Part shown: one piece after another, positions 1-9,073 of the stretch
Layout of the letters: the number at the start of each line of letters is the position of its first letter
Numbering within the stretch: position 1 is the stretch's first letter
Source of the DNA: Shouchella oshimensis
GTDB lineage: Bacteria; Bacillota; Bacilli; Bacillales; Bacillaceae_D
Assembly: GCF_002019765.1 (NCBI RefSeq)
Contig: NZ_KV917380.1
Location: 424,707-488,706 of the forward strand
Length of the DNA: 64,000 nt
Direction: 5' to 3'
Made by a program: the position numbers and the translations under genes
Notes under the pieces: model-generated
The model's input: only the letters and a program-made list of their open reading frames with translations
Database searches by the model: none
Told to the model about the DNA's origin: nothing

Positions 1-1032
1 TTTCTTTTCTTTTCTAACGTACGTACGAATATTATTGACGAGCTTCAACTTGTGACAATAGTCGGCTTTGATCGGGCAGAAGACGAGCAGTTCCGTGGTA
101 CGGTAACATTAACTGCTTACTCAATAGAAGAGGAATTGAATAATGTGACGCTTTCTGCAGTGTCCACATCAACGAGAGAACTTCGTTTAAAGCTGAATGC
201 CATGTCTTCAAGACCTATCCATGGTGGGAAAATCTCCGCCATCGTTGTTCAAGACGAGCTTGCAAAGACTGGTCTTTTCTCCCTTTTGGATACGTATTAT
301 CGCGACCCAACCATTGCACTAAGATCGTATCTATGTGTAACGAGAGGGAATGCAGAGACGATGTTAAACCGTGAGTTTCCTTTGCAAACAGAAATAGGTA
401 CTTATCTAAGTGATATGCTTTCGCATAATGTAGACTATGGAAATTTACCGTTAACGAATATGCACTTGTTTATGAGAGCTTACTATGAAAAAGGCAAAGA
501 CCCTATTATGCCGATAATATCGTATACAAAAAATGCGTTGCGAGTAGAGGGGATGGCTCTTTTTAAAGATGATCGGTTTGTGGCAGAAGTTGATTTAAAC
601 GATTCGTTTTATTTGAAATTAATTCAAGATGGCTATCAGCATGGAGGTTTAATTGAAGTGGCCATGGATCAGGGAGAAAAAGTTGCGGTACTACGAGAAA
701 TACGATCCAATTTAGATTTGAAAACAGATCTGGACAAAAACGTGATTCACCTTGACGTAACATTAAAGAGTCGAATCAGTGAATATTCAGGAGGGCTTAT
801 TACAGAAGAAAAGGTAAAGGAAATTGTAGAAGCAGCTAAAGCCAATATTGCTTCTGGAATTCGTGATATCGTTTCGTTAATGCAAGAAAACCAGGTCGAT
901 CCGATCGGTCTTGGTGCTAGGCAGTTAGAAAAAGAAAAGATAAGTGAGGAAGAGTGGTATGACATCTTCCAACAAATGGATGTTGACGTTACAGTCGATG
1001 TGAAGATTGTTGAATCAGGAGTTAGTCAATGA
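1..1032 (+). CDS. Ger(x)C family spore germination protein (5' end cut by window)
   Basis: Open from the first base (frame 1), so the true start lies outside; 343 residues are visible. The run IIDELQLVTIVGFDRAED followed by a 300-residue body ending in a KxxGxGxxxxExE-like tail region (DPIGLGARQLEK near residue 300) is characteristic of Ger(x)C proteins (Spore_GerAC), the lipoprotein C-subunit of GerA-type nutrient germinant receptors in the spore inner membrane. The first residues FLFFSNVRTN are hydrophobic, as at the end of a lipoprotein signal peptide, but no lipobox cysteine is visible where homologues carry it. The A and B receptor subunits would be expected upstream. Family assignment is firm; function of this particular receptor is unknown. 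Confidence 0.85.
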   Translation, partial: FLFFSNVRTNIIDELQLVTIVGFDRAEDEQFRGTVTLTAYSIEEELNNVTLSAVSTSTRELRLKLNAMSSRPIHGGKISAIVVQDELAKTGLFSLLDTYYRDPTIALRSYLCVTRGNAETMLNREFPLQTEIGTYLSDMLSHNVDYGNLPLTNMHLFMRAYYEKGKDPIMPIISYTKNALRVEGMALFKDDRFVAEVDLNDSFYLKLIQDGYQHGGLIEVAMDQGEKVAVLREIRSNLDLKTDLDKNVIHLDVTLKSRISEYSGGLITEEKVKEIVEAAKANIASGIRDIVSLMQENQVDPIGLGARQLEKEKISEEEWYDIFQQMDVDVTVDVKIVESGVSQ

Positions 1033-1071
1033 CAGTATCTTTTTTATACTATATTTCCTTGAAGTACCTAC

Positions 1072-1099
1072 TTTACAAATGACCGTGTAGCGGTAAAAT
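1072..1099 (+). promoter_or_regulatory. Probable sigma-A promoter of azoR
   Basis: A TTTACA (1072-1077) and TAAAAT (1094-1099) pair separated by 16 bases lies 37 bases before the azoreductase start. Read by eye only. Confidence 0.5.
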
Positions 1100-1135
1100 G
1101 AAAGACGTTCATTTTTTTAGTAGGAGGAAAAGATA

Positions 1136-1762
1136 ATGGCTAATGTACTAATGATTAATGCTAGTGATCGTCATGAGCATGGCGTCAGCGTGAAAATGTA
1201 TAATCAATTTGTTCAATCATATAAGGAAACCCATAAGCAAGATACAGTTGAAGAGGTGAACCTTTTCGAAGCAAACCTGCCTTACTACGGTGAAAAGGCT
1301 ATTGTAGCACTAACAAAGAAAGCGCAACAAGTCGATATGACGGTGGAAGAAGAGGAATTGGTAAATACGATTAGCTATTACCGTGATCAGTTCTCAAGAG
1401 CAGATAAACTAATGATTGCTTTCCCACTTTGGAATTTCACAGTACCGGCTCCCCTTATTACGTATCTATCGTATTTAGCTCAAGCTGGTTTTACATTCCA
1501 GTACACTGAAAATGGTCCGATCGGGTTAGCAGGAGATAAGGAAGTCGTTCTTTTAAGTGCTCGTGGTGGTATTTATTCAGAAGGTACACCGATGGAAAGT
1601 GCTGAGATGGCAATGAAACTAGTTCGTCAGACTATCTCTTTATGGGGGATTGTAAACCCGGAAGAGATTGTTATTGAAGGGCATAATGCGGCTCCAGATC
1701 AAAAAGAGCGCATTCTTGAAGAAGGACTTACAAGCGTTGCGACAGCTGCTGGACGTTTTTAA
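1136..1762 (+). CDS. azoR: FMN-dependent NADH-azoreductase
   Basis: A 208-residue flavodoxin-fold protein of the AzoR/AcpD family (normal length about 200-210). It begins MANVLMINASDR, the N-terminal beta-strand and phosphate loop that binds FMN; AFPLWNFTVPAPLITYLSY (about residue 100) is the family signature around the flavin, and LLSARGGIYSEG the second FMN loop. It reduces azo bonds and quinones with NADH in the cytoplasm, usually as protection against quinone or thiol stress. The start is supported by AGGAGGAAAA about 7 bases upstream. It is monocistronic between its own promoter and a strong terminator. In Bacillus, paralogues are repressed by MarR/DUF24 regulators; no such gene is adjacent here. 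Confidence 0.93.
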   Translation: MANVLMINASDRHEHGVSVKMYNQFVQSYKETHKQDTVEEVNLFEANLPYYGEKAIVALTKKAQQVDMTVEEEELVNTISYYRDQFSRADKLMIAFPLWNFTVPAPLITYLSYLAQAGFTFQYTENGPIGLAGDKEVVLLSARGGIYSEGTPMESAEMAMKLVRQTISLWGIVNPEEIVIEGHNAAPDQKERILEEGLTSVATAAGRF

Positions 1763-1773
1763 GTGAAATCATT

Positions 1774-1810
1774 ACGCATGAGAGGGATTTCCCCTTTCAT
1801 GCGTTTTTTA
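1774..1810 (+). terminator. Rho-independent terminator after azoR
   Basis: Stem ACGCATGA...TCATGCGT with AGGG/CCCT extension, followed by TTTTTTA. Confidence 0.85.
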
Positions 1811-1813
1811 TTT

Positions 1814-2578
1814 CTATAAAAGTTCCAAATCTTCTAGTCGCTTTAACCAATCAGTTAAACAATCATTCCAGTAGGCCCACGTATGATCACCAGGTCCCTC
1901 AATGTATTGATAGGGAAGAGAAGTCATTTCAGCTTGCTGACGAAAGGTTTGATTGATCGGATAGAGAAAATCTTCTGTCCCACAGTATTGAAACAATGGT
2001 AAAGATATAGCCTGTTTGTCAACTTGGTCCAGTTTATATAAAAGATCATTCTTCGTTTGTGTAACGTTCTGCTCAAGCCCAAAAATCGCTTGCATATAAG
2101 GTTTTCTCTCTGTATCCTGATTCTTCTCTTGGAGGGTAACTAATTCTTCGATGAGCAAGGCACCAGAAAAACTTGCTGCTGCTCGAAACCGTTCAGGTTC
2201 GTTCAATGCTAACTTGAATGCACCAAAACCACCCATTGATAAGCCAGCAACGTAACGATGTTCACTTTTTCTAGAAAGAGAAAAATGCTTCTCCATCGTT
2301 GTTGGCAATTCATCTTGAATGAAGGAATAATAGTTCCCACCATAAGTCATGTCATTATAATAACTTAATCCTACATCAGGCATACAGATGACAAGATTAT
2401 ATTGATTTGCAAGCTGTTCAACGTTAGTATTACGTAACCAAGCCGTTTCATTATCGCTCCAACCGTGAAAAAGATAGAGTGTTCTATATGGTGGTGTGGC
2501 ATGATCAGGTACTATTAGTTGAATTCCTATTTGTTTACCTATCGTAGTTGCATGTACTGTCATATGAATGAGTGCCAA
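1814..2578 (-). CDS. Putative esterase, alpha/beta hydrolase (esterase D/PF00756 type)
   Basis: A 254-residue cytosolic hydrolase (no signal peptide). Hallmarks: YLFHGW oxyanion region (residues 35-40), nucleophile Ser114 in GLSMGG, acid Asp203 (CGTEDF), and His232 (GPGDHTWAYW), the WxxW context typical of the putative esterase family that includes esterase D, mycolyltransferase-like and feruloyl esterase proteins. The start is TTG, chosen because AAAGGAG lies 9 bases upstream; an in-frame ATG five codons later is less well spaced. The natural ester substrate cannot be read from sequence. It converges on azoR and shares the intergenic hairpin. Confidence 0.85.
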   Translation of the reverse strand: MALIHMTVHATTIGKQIGIQLIVPDHATPPYRTLYLFHGWSDNETAWLRNTNVEQLANQYNLVICMPDVGLSYYNDMTYGGNYYSFIQDELPTTMEKHFSLSRKSEHRYVAGLSMGGFGAFKLALNEPERFRAAASFSGALLIEELVTLQEKNQDTERKPYMQAIFGLEQNVTQTKNDLLYKLDQVDKQAISLPLFQYCGTEDFLYPINQTFRQQAEMTSLPYQYIEGPGDHTWAYWNDCLTDWLKRLEDLELL

Positions 2579-2707
2579 GACTATTCGCTCCTTTTACAAT
2601 GGTTCCTCAATCCTTATTCGCTATTCATCGTATAATTCCTCCTCTTGCTTAGAGTAAGGTGAGAAATATGATAAAATAAGTCGAGAAAGAAAGAGGAGGC
2701 GGCGTTC

Positions 2708-3130
2708 TTGTTATCAATAGAAGAAATTAAAGCGTTAATTCCCCATCGTTATCCATTTTTATTAGTTGACAAGGTTATTGAATTAGAAGCGGGAAAACGA
2801 GCGGTAGGGATAAAAAACGTGACGGTGAATGAAGAGTTCTTTAATGGTCATTTTCCTGAATATCCTGTTATGCCTGGTGTGTTAATTGTTGAGGCTTTAG
2901 CTCAAGTATCTGGTATTGCAGTAGCCAAAGCACAAGAAGATACAACAAAGATTGGATTGTTTGCAGCGATTGATCAATGCAAATTTAAACGTCCGGTTCG
3001 CCCAGGCGATCAGCTACGACTAGAAATAGAAATTACACGTATAAAAGGACCTGTTGCAAAAGCGACTGGTGTTGCTTACGTAGATGGCAAAGTTGCCGCT
3101 CAAGCTGACATGACATTTGCTTTTAAGTAA
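2708..3130 (+). CDS. fabZ: 3-hydroxyacyl-[acyl-carrier-protein] dehydratase FabZ
   Basis: A 140-residue hotdog-fold enzyme of exactly the usual FabZ length. It removes water from (3R)-hydroxyacyl-ACP in each cycle of type II fatty acid synthesis. The catalytic pair is visible: His48 in NGHFP and Glu62 in LIVEALAQ. The N-terminal [13 protein letters not shown] and the [11 protein letters not shown] segment are FabZ hallmarks. The start is TTG at 2708, preceded by AGAGGAGG about 7 bases away. The gene is monocistronic, with two successive terminators downstream. Essential in Bacillus, where it is the only dehydratase of the pathway. Confidence 0.96.
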   Translation: MLSIEEIKALIPHRYPFLLVDKVIELEAGKRAVGIKNVTVNEEFFNGHFPEYPVMPGVLIVEALAQVSGIAVAKAQEDTTKIGLFAAIDQCKFKRPVRPGDQLRLEIEITRIKGPVAKATGVAYVDGKVAAQADMTFAFK

Positions 3131-3192
3131 GCGTAGGTTTAAAAAAAATGAGCGTATCGACTAGAGCGTGGGGGAACCTACGCTCCTTTTTT
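3131..3192 (+). terminator. Terminator after fabZ, long-loop hairpin
   Basis: AGCGTAGGTT (from the stop codon on) pairs with AACCTACGCT near 3174-3183, followed by CCTTTTTTT. The loop of about 30 bases is unusually long. Confidence 0.7.
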
Positions 3193-3221
3193 TATGTGAA
3201 AAAGAGTTCACATATTTTTTT
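3193..3221 (+). terminator. Second terminator hairpin after fabZ
   Basis: TATGTGAA...TTCACATA with a 6-base loop and a following T-run. Confidence 0.6.
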
Positions 3222-3365
3222 ATGAAAGAAAAGACTAGCCTTATAGGAAAACTCCTTGTAAAACAAGGAAATATGTAAGATTGTTCTCTTTATGGATATT
3301 CATTGTCTATTATAAAACTCTCTTGTATGATATGTATCAGTAACCTTAAGGGAGACCGATACGCT

Positions 3366-6044
3366 ATGAAACAAATACGCGACATTATCATACAGGATTT
3401 TAAAAATGTAAAACGAGTACCACTTGTAGCGCTATTATTAGTGGGACTCGCTTTTTTACCAGCTCTTTATGCATGGTTTAATATTGCTGCTTCTTGGGAC
3501 CCTTATAGTAATACAGAGGGAATAAAAGTGGCGATTGTGAATGAGGATCAAGGAACAACTGTAGAAGGAGAGCCCATTAATGTTGGAGACGAGCTGGTTC
3601 ACAATTTAGCCGATAACGACAAGATGGGGTGGATATTTGTTGATCGTGATCAAGCAGAGAAAGGGGTACGAGACGGTGAGTACTATGCTAGTGTGTATCT
3701 TGATGCCGAGTTTTCTGAGCAATTAACGAGCGTTATTAATGGGGATCCACATGCACCAGAAGTTCGTTATGAAGTGAACGAGAAAATGAATGCAATTGCC
3801 CCTAAGATGACCTCTGCTGGTGCATCGGCTGTTGTAGATGAAATTAGTCAGCAATTCCTTGAAGAAGCTTCAAGATCTCTGTTTACTCAACTGAACGACA
3901 TTGGCATCGAGCTTGAAAACGAATTGCCTACCATTCGGCGAATTGAAAATCTGATTTTTGATCTAGAAGATCGTTTCCCCGAGATTAATGAGTTAGGTGA
4001 AACGGTTATTGAACTTCAAAACGACTGGCCAGAATTAAGAGAAAAGCTGGATCGTTTTTTAGCTGTGGAGGAAGAGTTTGATGCCATTAATGAAGGTGCA
4101 GATGTTGTTGTCCAAGTCGAAGGTTATTTACCGATGGTTCACCAAGTAGCAGATCGATTAATCGAGGTTGAACAAGTGCTACCGGACGTAGACGACATTG
4201 TTGTTCAAGCGGAAGAAATAAACGGTCGATTAGATGAGATAGAAAGTCAACTGACGCAAACAGTAAAATTGCTTACGATTGCGGAAGAAGCGCTCACGAA
4301 AGCTAAAGATGCACTTCCTAAAGCAACCGAATTAAGTGGGAATATGGAGCAGTATGCACACCAAATGGTGGATGTGCTAGATGAGCTGGAACGCTCCGTT
4401 GATCCAATTGTTCAGTTCATGTCCAATCAAGCCACGATCATTGAACAAACGTCACGTTCTATTTTAGCTGCATTAGAGCAAGTGGAATCAGGTGAAAGCG
4501 TTGAGAAAATCATCCCGCAATTAGAGCAAGCAAGTCGGTTGCTCCAATCAAATCAAGAGGCCATTGGGCATGCCATTACGTTTCTTGAACAAGTAAATGA
4601 ACTATCACCAAATACAGACACCAAATCGCTAATCGATCCATTAGTATCTCTTAATCAACAATTAAATGCGCTACAAAAGCAAGTTGATGACGGGGTTGCT
4701 GCTTTAAAATCATCTGGATCGATTGGAGAGAATCAGCTTCAATCCTTACGCGACCACATTGCGACCGTACAGGGAGGTGCGAGTCGCGCCAATGGACTTT
4801 TCTCAAATGATGCAGCAACCATGATTAAAGAGGGGATTGGGCAGTTAAAAGCAGATGTAACAAGTGCTGAAGAGACCATTCAACAGCAGCGGGATCGTAT
4901 ACCGCAGCTTGAACAACTTATTGATCAAGCAGATCAAGTTCGAATGGCTGGAGAAGAACAAATTCAATACCTACTAGATGAGTTACCAAACGTTCGAGCG
5001 CAATTGCAAGAAGGTATACACTTTATTCAAGAGGAGTTACCGAAGCTTCAGACGCTCATTCATAATGTGAATGCGTTTTTCGCAACCGATTTTCCACGTA
5101 TTGAAGAGAACATTCATAGTGCAGCAGATTTTGTTCGTACAGATTTGCCGATGATAGAAGATGAGTTGTCAAACGTCATTCAGCTGATTCAAACGAATCT
5201 TCCTCAATTCGAAGAAACGTTAGGAGACGTCGCAGCATTTGCAGATGAACAACTGCCAGATTTAGAAAAAACAGTTGGGAATGCGGCTGATCGAATTCGT
5301 GACTTTGATGAAAACCATAATTTAAATGATATGGTCGCGCTACTTCGAAATGATATTGAAGAGGAAAGTGCGTTTTTTAGAGAGCCAGTTAAGCTTGTTG
5401 AAGAGCAGCTTTATCCAGTACCCAATTACGGTTCTGCTAATGCGCCTTTTTATACGGCGTTGTCTCTTTGGGTAGGTTCTCTCTTGCTCGTTAACTTATT
5501 GAAAACAGATGTTCATCCTGAAGATATGCGGGAAGACTATAAGGTTCATCACATTTATCTGGGTCGTTTAGTACTATTTTTAATCATAAGTTTTTTACAA
5601 GGAACGATCGTGAGTCTAGGGAACTTATTTCTATTAGGCACATACGCCGCTCATCCAGTTTATTTCGTTCTATTTACATGGTTAATTGGATTTGTGTTTA
5701 TGACCATCGTGTATACGCTGGCTTCTGTATTTGGAAATATTGGGAAGGCACTAGCCATCGTTTTAATGGTCTTGCAGCTATCAGGCGCAGGAGGCACATT
5801 TCCAATTCAAGTGGCCCCACCGTTCTTTCAGGCAATTAATCCATTCTTACCGTTTACCTATGCCATTAATTTGCTAAGGGAAGCTGTTGGAGGAATTGTT
5901 TGGTCAACTGCAGCTACTATGATTGGTGTGCTACTTCTTGTCTTTGTACTAGCGTTGTCGTTTGGTTTATTACTAAAAAAACCACTAGCAAAACGGATGC
6001 AAGCGACTACGGCTAAATCAAAATCAAGTCGCATGATTGATTGA
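3366..6044 (+). CDS. YhgE/Pip family membrane protein
   Basis: An 892-residue protein of the YhgE/phage infection protein family. One N-terminal transmembrane helix (about 17-36, ending LPALYAWFNIAASWDPYSNT, the family's signature) is followed by a large extracytoplasmic region of roughly 620 residues made of acidic coiled-coil heptads with ELP-xx-R/E repeats, then five or six C-terminal transmembrane helices in ABC-2 permease style (about 690-880). The start chosen is ATG 3366, with AAGGGAGA 10 bases upstream; an ATG 63 bases earlier would add an unlikely Cys-rich leader. Relatives serve as phage receptors (Pip) and, in Firmicutes with type VII secretion, as secretion components; here no ESX genes are adjacent, so the role is open. 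Confidence 0.88.
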   Translation: MKQIRDIIIQDFKNVKRVPLVALLLVGLAFLPALYAWFNIAASWDPYSNTEGIKVAIVNEDQGTTVEGEPINVGDELVHNLADNDKMGWIFVDRDQAEKGVRDGEYYASVYLDAEFSEQLTSVINGDPHAPEVRYEVNEKMNAIAPKMTSAGASAVVDEISQQFLEEASRSLFTQLNDIGIELENELPTIRRIENLIFDLEDRFPEINELGETVIELQNDWPELREKLDRFLAVEEEFDAINEGADVVVQVEGYLPMVHQVADRLIEVEQVLPDVDDIVVQAEEINGRLDEIESQLTQTVKLLTIAEEALTKAKDALPKATELSGNMEQYAHQMVDVLDELERSVDPIVQFMSNQATIIEQTSRSILAALEQVESGESVEKIIPQLEQASRLLQSNQEAIGHAITFLEQVNELSPNTDTKSLIDPLVSLNQQLNALQKQVDDGVAALKSSGSIGENQLQSLRDHIATVQGGASRANGLFSNDAATMIKEGIGQLKADVTSAEETIQQQRDRIPQLEQLIDQADQVRMAGEEQIQYLLDELPNVRAQLQEGIHFIQEELPKLQTLIHNVNAFFATDFPRIEENIHSAADFVRTDLPMIEDELSNVIQLIQTNLPQFEETLGDVAAFADEQLPDLEKTVGNAADRIRDFDENHNLNDMVALLRNDIEEESAFFREPVKLVEEQLYPVPNYGSANAPFYTALSLWVGSLLLVNLLKTDVHPEDMREDYKVHHIYLGRLVLFLIISFLQGTIVSLGNLFLLGTYAAHPVYFVLFTWLIGFVFMTIVYTLASVFGNIGKALAIVLMVLQLSGAGGTFPIQVAPPFFQAINPFLPFTYAINLLREAVGGIVWSTAATMIGVLLLVFVLALSFGLLLKKPLAKRMQATTAKSKSSRMID

Positions 6045-6140
6045 ACAAGCTATTTCGTGTGTCTCTCCTTATATAAAAAGGTTTTCTTTTCATGAAAACA
6101 GGAATGAAAAAGAAAAAGGGTGTAAAGGAGAGATGAGCAA

Positions 6141-7091
6141 ATGACAGAGCCTATTTATGGAAATACGCCGCCTTTCTTAGGGGCTAAAAATGGAACGGTT
6201 GAGAGGATAAAGGATGCAGATGTTCTCGTATATGGGGTTCCGTGGGAAGGCGCGGTGACATGGGGGGATTATACAGGGTGCGAATTGGGCCCAAAAGTGA
6301 TGCGTCTTTCTTCAGCACGTTATTCGGGGTATTTACCAGAGTTAAACCATATCGACGTGTTTGAACATCTACAATTAGCTGATTTAGGTGATATTGATGT
6401 TGTGCCGGCAGATGTAGAAGAAACGATGAAGCGAATTCAAACCTTCTCACGCAATGTCTGGCAAACGGGGGCTTTTCCAATTGCTTTAGGTGGCGATCAT
6501 GGCATTACGTACCCCATTCTTGCTGGTTTAGCCGAGCAGTATCCAGCTAAAAAAATTGGCATCCTGCATCTAGATGCCCATTACGATAATATGCCGCATC
6601 ACGAAGGGGAAAAGTATGCACGCTCTACCCCATTTGCTCGTTTGTATGAGCTCGATCAAGTACGAAATGAGAGTTTACTACACATCGGCATACACGGACC
6701 ACGTAATAAGCCTGAAACAGGTCGATATGCACATGAAGCAGGAGCAAAGACCATTACTAGTAAGGATATAAAAGAAGCGACGAACTTACGCGATTATGCA
6801 GCTCGTCTCTATGAAGAAGCTTCAAAAGAGGTTGATATGATTTACCTATCGGTTTGTAGTGATGTATTAGACGTTGCATTTAACCCTGGAGGACCAGTTG
6901 ATACAAATGGTCTTACCTCTTATGAATTACTGACGCTCGTGCATGAATTTACATCTAGAGGCGTCATTGGAATGGATTTTGTCGAGGTTTACCCTCAGCA
7001 AGATGCAAACGATGTTTCTTCACATTTTGCTTCAACCCTTGTGTTGTACGCTTTAGCGGGTCATATTCAAGCAAAAACAAATCGGACGTAA
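6141..7091 (+). CDS. Arginase/agmatinase-family ureohydrolase
   Basis: A 316-residue member of the ureohydrolase superfamily (arginase, agmatinase, guanidinobutyrase, formimidoylglutamase), which hydrolyse guanidino groups with a dinuclear Mn centre. Metal ligands visible: His120 in GGDHG; Asp145, His147 and Asp149 in LDAHYDN. The last ligand motif, normally S-x-D-x-D-x-x-D-P, reads SVCSDVLDVAFNPGG: Asp241 is kept, but the first aspartate position is Cys239. AAAGGAGAG precedes the ATG by 9 bases. The gene is monocistronic with a strong terminator. Substrate is undetermined; the changed ligand argues against simple transfer of an agmatinase name. Confidence 0.85.
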   Translation: MTEPIYGNTPPFLGAKNGTVERIKDADVLVYGVPWEGAVTWGDYTGCELGPKVMRLSSARYSGYLPELNHIDVFEHLQLADLGDIDVVPADVEETMKRIQTFSRNVWQTGAFPIALGGDHGITYPILAGLAEQYPAKKIGILHLDAHYDNMPHHEGEKYARSTPFARLYELDQVRNESLLHIGIHGPRNKPETGRYAHEAGAKTITSKDIKEATNLRDYAARLYEEASKEVDMIYLSVCSDVLDVAFNPGGPVDTNGLTSYELLTLVHEFTSRGVIGMDFVEVYPQQDANDVSSHFASTLVLYALAGHIQAKTNRT

Positions 7092-7098
7092 GTGAATG

Positions 7099-7145
7099 AG
7101 CTTGTATGTTCTTTTAACGAGGAGCATGTAAGCTTATTTTTTTGT
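7099..7145 (+). terminator. Terminator after the ureohydrolase
   Basis: AGCTTGTATGTTC pairs (with G-U pairs) to GAGCATGTAAGCT, then TTATTTTTTTG. Confidence 0.75.
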
Positions 7146-7229
7146 CCTAGTAAACTAGTAATTGGAAATTTTTTTTGCGTCAATAGGTTGCTAGTATGCG
7201 TTTTTTGTCGGTACTATTACAAATGTAAT

Positions 7230-7246
7230 ATTACATTTTTGTTACA
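7230..7246 (-). promoter_or_regulatory. WalR-like box upstream of the NlpC/P60 gene
   Basis: On the minus strand TGTAAC-AAAAA-TGTAAT matches the WalR (YycF) consensus TGTWAH-N5-TGTWAH. It lies about 130 bases before a cell-wall hydrolase gene, the typical WalR target class. Binding is inferred. Confidence 0.5.
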
Positions 7247-7377
7247 TTGATAGATTAAGAGCGAAATATCGTGTAAAATTTAGTCAATCTTGTCGAAGAA
7301 GATCATGTAGTCGTTCATTATAATCATTCATGTCATAACAAACTAGATTTATTTTAAAATTTTGAGGAGGCATTCTC

Positions 7378-8877
7378 TTGAGCAAATCGAATCTAAACAA
7401 ATTTTTATTCTCTTCAGCTGTTGTCGCTGGAGTTGTAGCAGTTGCTCCACAAGTGTCAGAAGCAGCAGTAGGTGACCAAACGTTAAAACAAGGTATGTCT
7501 CATCAGGATGTAACGGAACTGCAAAACATACTTAAAGAAAAAGGGTTTTTTACATACCATAAAGCAACAGGTTATTTTGGTACATATACACGTGACGCTG
7601 TATTGGATTATCAAAAAGAAAACAACCTACGCGTTGACGGAATTGCTGGACCAGAAACGTTCGGTTCACTTTTAGGAAAAGAATCGACTACTAAAGTAGA
7701 GAAAAAAGAAACAACAACAACTCAATCAAATTTACTTAGAATTGGTAGCAGAGGAAATGATGTTACAAATCTACAAGACGAATTACGTTCTCTAGGTTAT
7801 TTTAACCAATCTTCTACTGGTTATTATGGTTCCATTACGCGTGATGCTGTTGTAGCTTTCCAAAAAGCGCAAAATTTACGTTTAGTAGACGGAATTGTTG
7901 GTCCAGAAACACGTAGTGCACTAGGTACAGCTGACGCGAAGCCTGCAGCTTCGGAAACGGCATCAACAGAAACAAGTGCGCCAGCTAAGGAAGAGCCTAA
8001 ACAAGAAGCTACGAAAACAGTAGAAAAAGAGCAAGCGCCAGCTGAAACACCAGCATCTTCTTCTATGCGTGTAGGCGTTCGTGGCGAGAATGTTACGGAT
8101 CTACAGCAACAGCTTCGTTCATTAGGGTATTTTAATGCAGAACCGACTGGTTATTATGGTGAAATTACGAAAAAAGCCGTAATGGAATTCCAACGTACGA
8201 ATGGTATTTCTGTTGACGGAATTGCTGGTCCAGCTACAGTACGTACACTTAGTGGCAGCCCGGCATCAGCAAGCACTGGTTCAAGCTCATCTTCTAATGA
8301 GAGCACGAGTACGGAATCAAGCTCATCTTCAAACGAGAGCACTAGCACGGAGTCAAACGCATCTTCAAATGATTCGACTGCTTCTGAAAGTACAAGTTCA
8401 AATAATACAGCGGCAGCACCGGCTCCTAGCACGAATACAAATACAAACACAAACACAAATAATGCAGCACCTGTAACGAATACAAATACGAGCAATACGT
8501 CTACTTCAAGCTCAAGTAACGTTGTATCAGGTTTGATTTCTTCAGCTCAATCTGTTATTGGCGTACCTTACTTATGGGGAGGAACATCTCCTGCTGGATT
8601 TGACTGTAGTGGAATGATTCAATATATCTTCCGTCAAAATGGAATCGAACTTCCTCGTACAGCAGCAGCTCAGTGGAACGCTGGTACATCTGTAGGTTCA
8701 CCAAGCATTGGCGATATTGTCTTCTTTGAGACATATGCAGCTGGTCCAACGCATAACGGAATTTATATTGGGGATAATAAGTTTATTCACACTGGCTCAT
8801 CTCGCGGTGTAGAAGTCTCAGACTTAAACAACTCCTATTGGGCTCCAAGATATTTAGGCGCTAAACGTTTACACTAA
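7378..8877 (+). CDS. Secreted peptidoglycan hydrolase: three PG-binding domains plus NlpC/P60 endopeptidase
   Basis: A 499-residue exported autolysin. Signal peptide about 1-30 (cleavage near SEA-A). Three PG_binding_1 domains at about 34-98, 119-182 and 229-292, each with the pattern L-x-x-L-G-(Y/F)-(F/Y)...TGYYG...T..AV..FQ....L.VDGI.GP.T. A Ser/Thr/Asn-rich linker (about 293-380) leads to the NlpC/P60 domain, with catalytic Cys410 (FDCSGM), His459 (THNGIY) and His471 (FIHTGS). It cuts D-Glu to meso-Dpm linkages in stem peptides, in wall growth or separation. TTG start with GAGGAGG 8 bases upstream. Monocistronic, with a WalR-like box in front and a strong terminator behind. Confidence 0.94.
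   Translation: MSKSNLNKFLFSSAVVAGVVAVAPQVSEAAVGDQTLKQGMSHQDVTELQNILKEKGFFTYHKATGYFGTYTRDAVLDYQKENNLRVDGIAGPETFGSLLGKESTTKVEKKETTTTQSNLLRIGSRGNDVTNLQDELRSLGYFNQSSTGYYGSITRDAVVAFQKAQNLRLVDGIVGPETRSALGTADAKPAASETASTETSAPAKEEPKQEATKTVEKEQAPAETPASSSMRVGVRGENVTDLQQQLRSLGYFNAEPTGYYGEITKKAVMEFQRTNGISVDGIAGPATVRTLSGSPASASTGSSSSSNESTSTESSSSSNESTSTESNASSNDSTASESTSSNNTAAAPAPSTNTNTNTNTNNAAPVTNTNTSNTSTSSSSNVVSGLISSAQSVIGVPYLWGGTSPAGFDCSGMIQYIFRQNGIELPRTAAAQWNAGTSVGSPSIGDIVFFETYAAGPTHNGIYIGDNKFIHTGSSRGVEVSDLNNSYWAPRYLGAKRLH
8281..8388 (+). repeat. 36-bp tandem repeats coding the Ser/Thr linker
   Basis: Three 36-base units (8281-8316, 8317-8352, 8353-8388), the first two nearly identical, encode repeated SSSSSNESTSTE-like peptides inside the hydrolase. 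A second short run of AATACAAATAC-type units (about 8437-8492) encodes Thr-Asn repeats. Confidence 0.85.
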
Positions 8878-8890
8878 AAGTTACGATACA

Positions 8891-8930
8891 AACGGGTTAT
8901 AGATGATTCTTCATCTATACCCGTTTTTTT
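8891..8930 (+). terminator. Terminator after the NlpC/P60 gene
   Basis: AACGGGTTATAGATGA...TCATCTATACCCGTT with seven T residues. Confidence 0.92.
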
Positions 8931-9042
8931 ATATGATCATACATAATTAGACGATTTCCTTTTTTTATAGCTTCTCCTTTCCTTTCATATTAGGAAAAAA
9001 TCGCTCGTGCTGGAAATCCTCGGAGTGTATCCCAGAAAAAAA

Positions 9043-9056
9043 CGAACATACGCACG
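9043..9056 (+). promoter_or_regulatory. Degenerate LexA (SOS) half-site
   Basis: CGAACATACGCACG shares the left half and spacer of the Bacillus SOS box CGAAC-N4-GTTCG, but two bases of the right half differ. Confidence 0.35.
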
Positions 9057-9073
9057 TATTTTAACTGGTTGTA

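Noticed and set aside
8154-8495. Antisense frames over the Ser/Thr linker of the NlpC/P60 gene
   Set aside because: Low-complexity mirror of the repeats; Val/Phe-rich and without start context.
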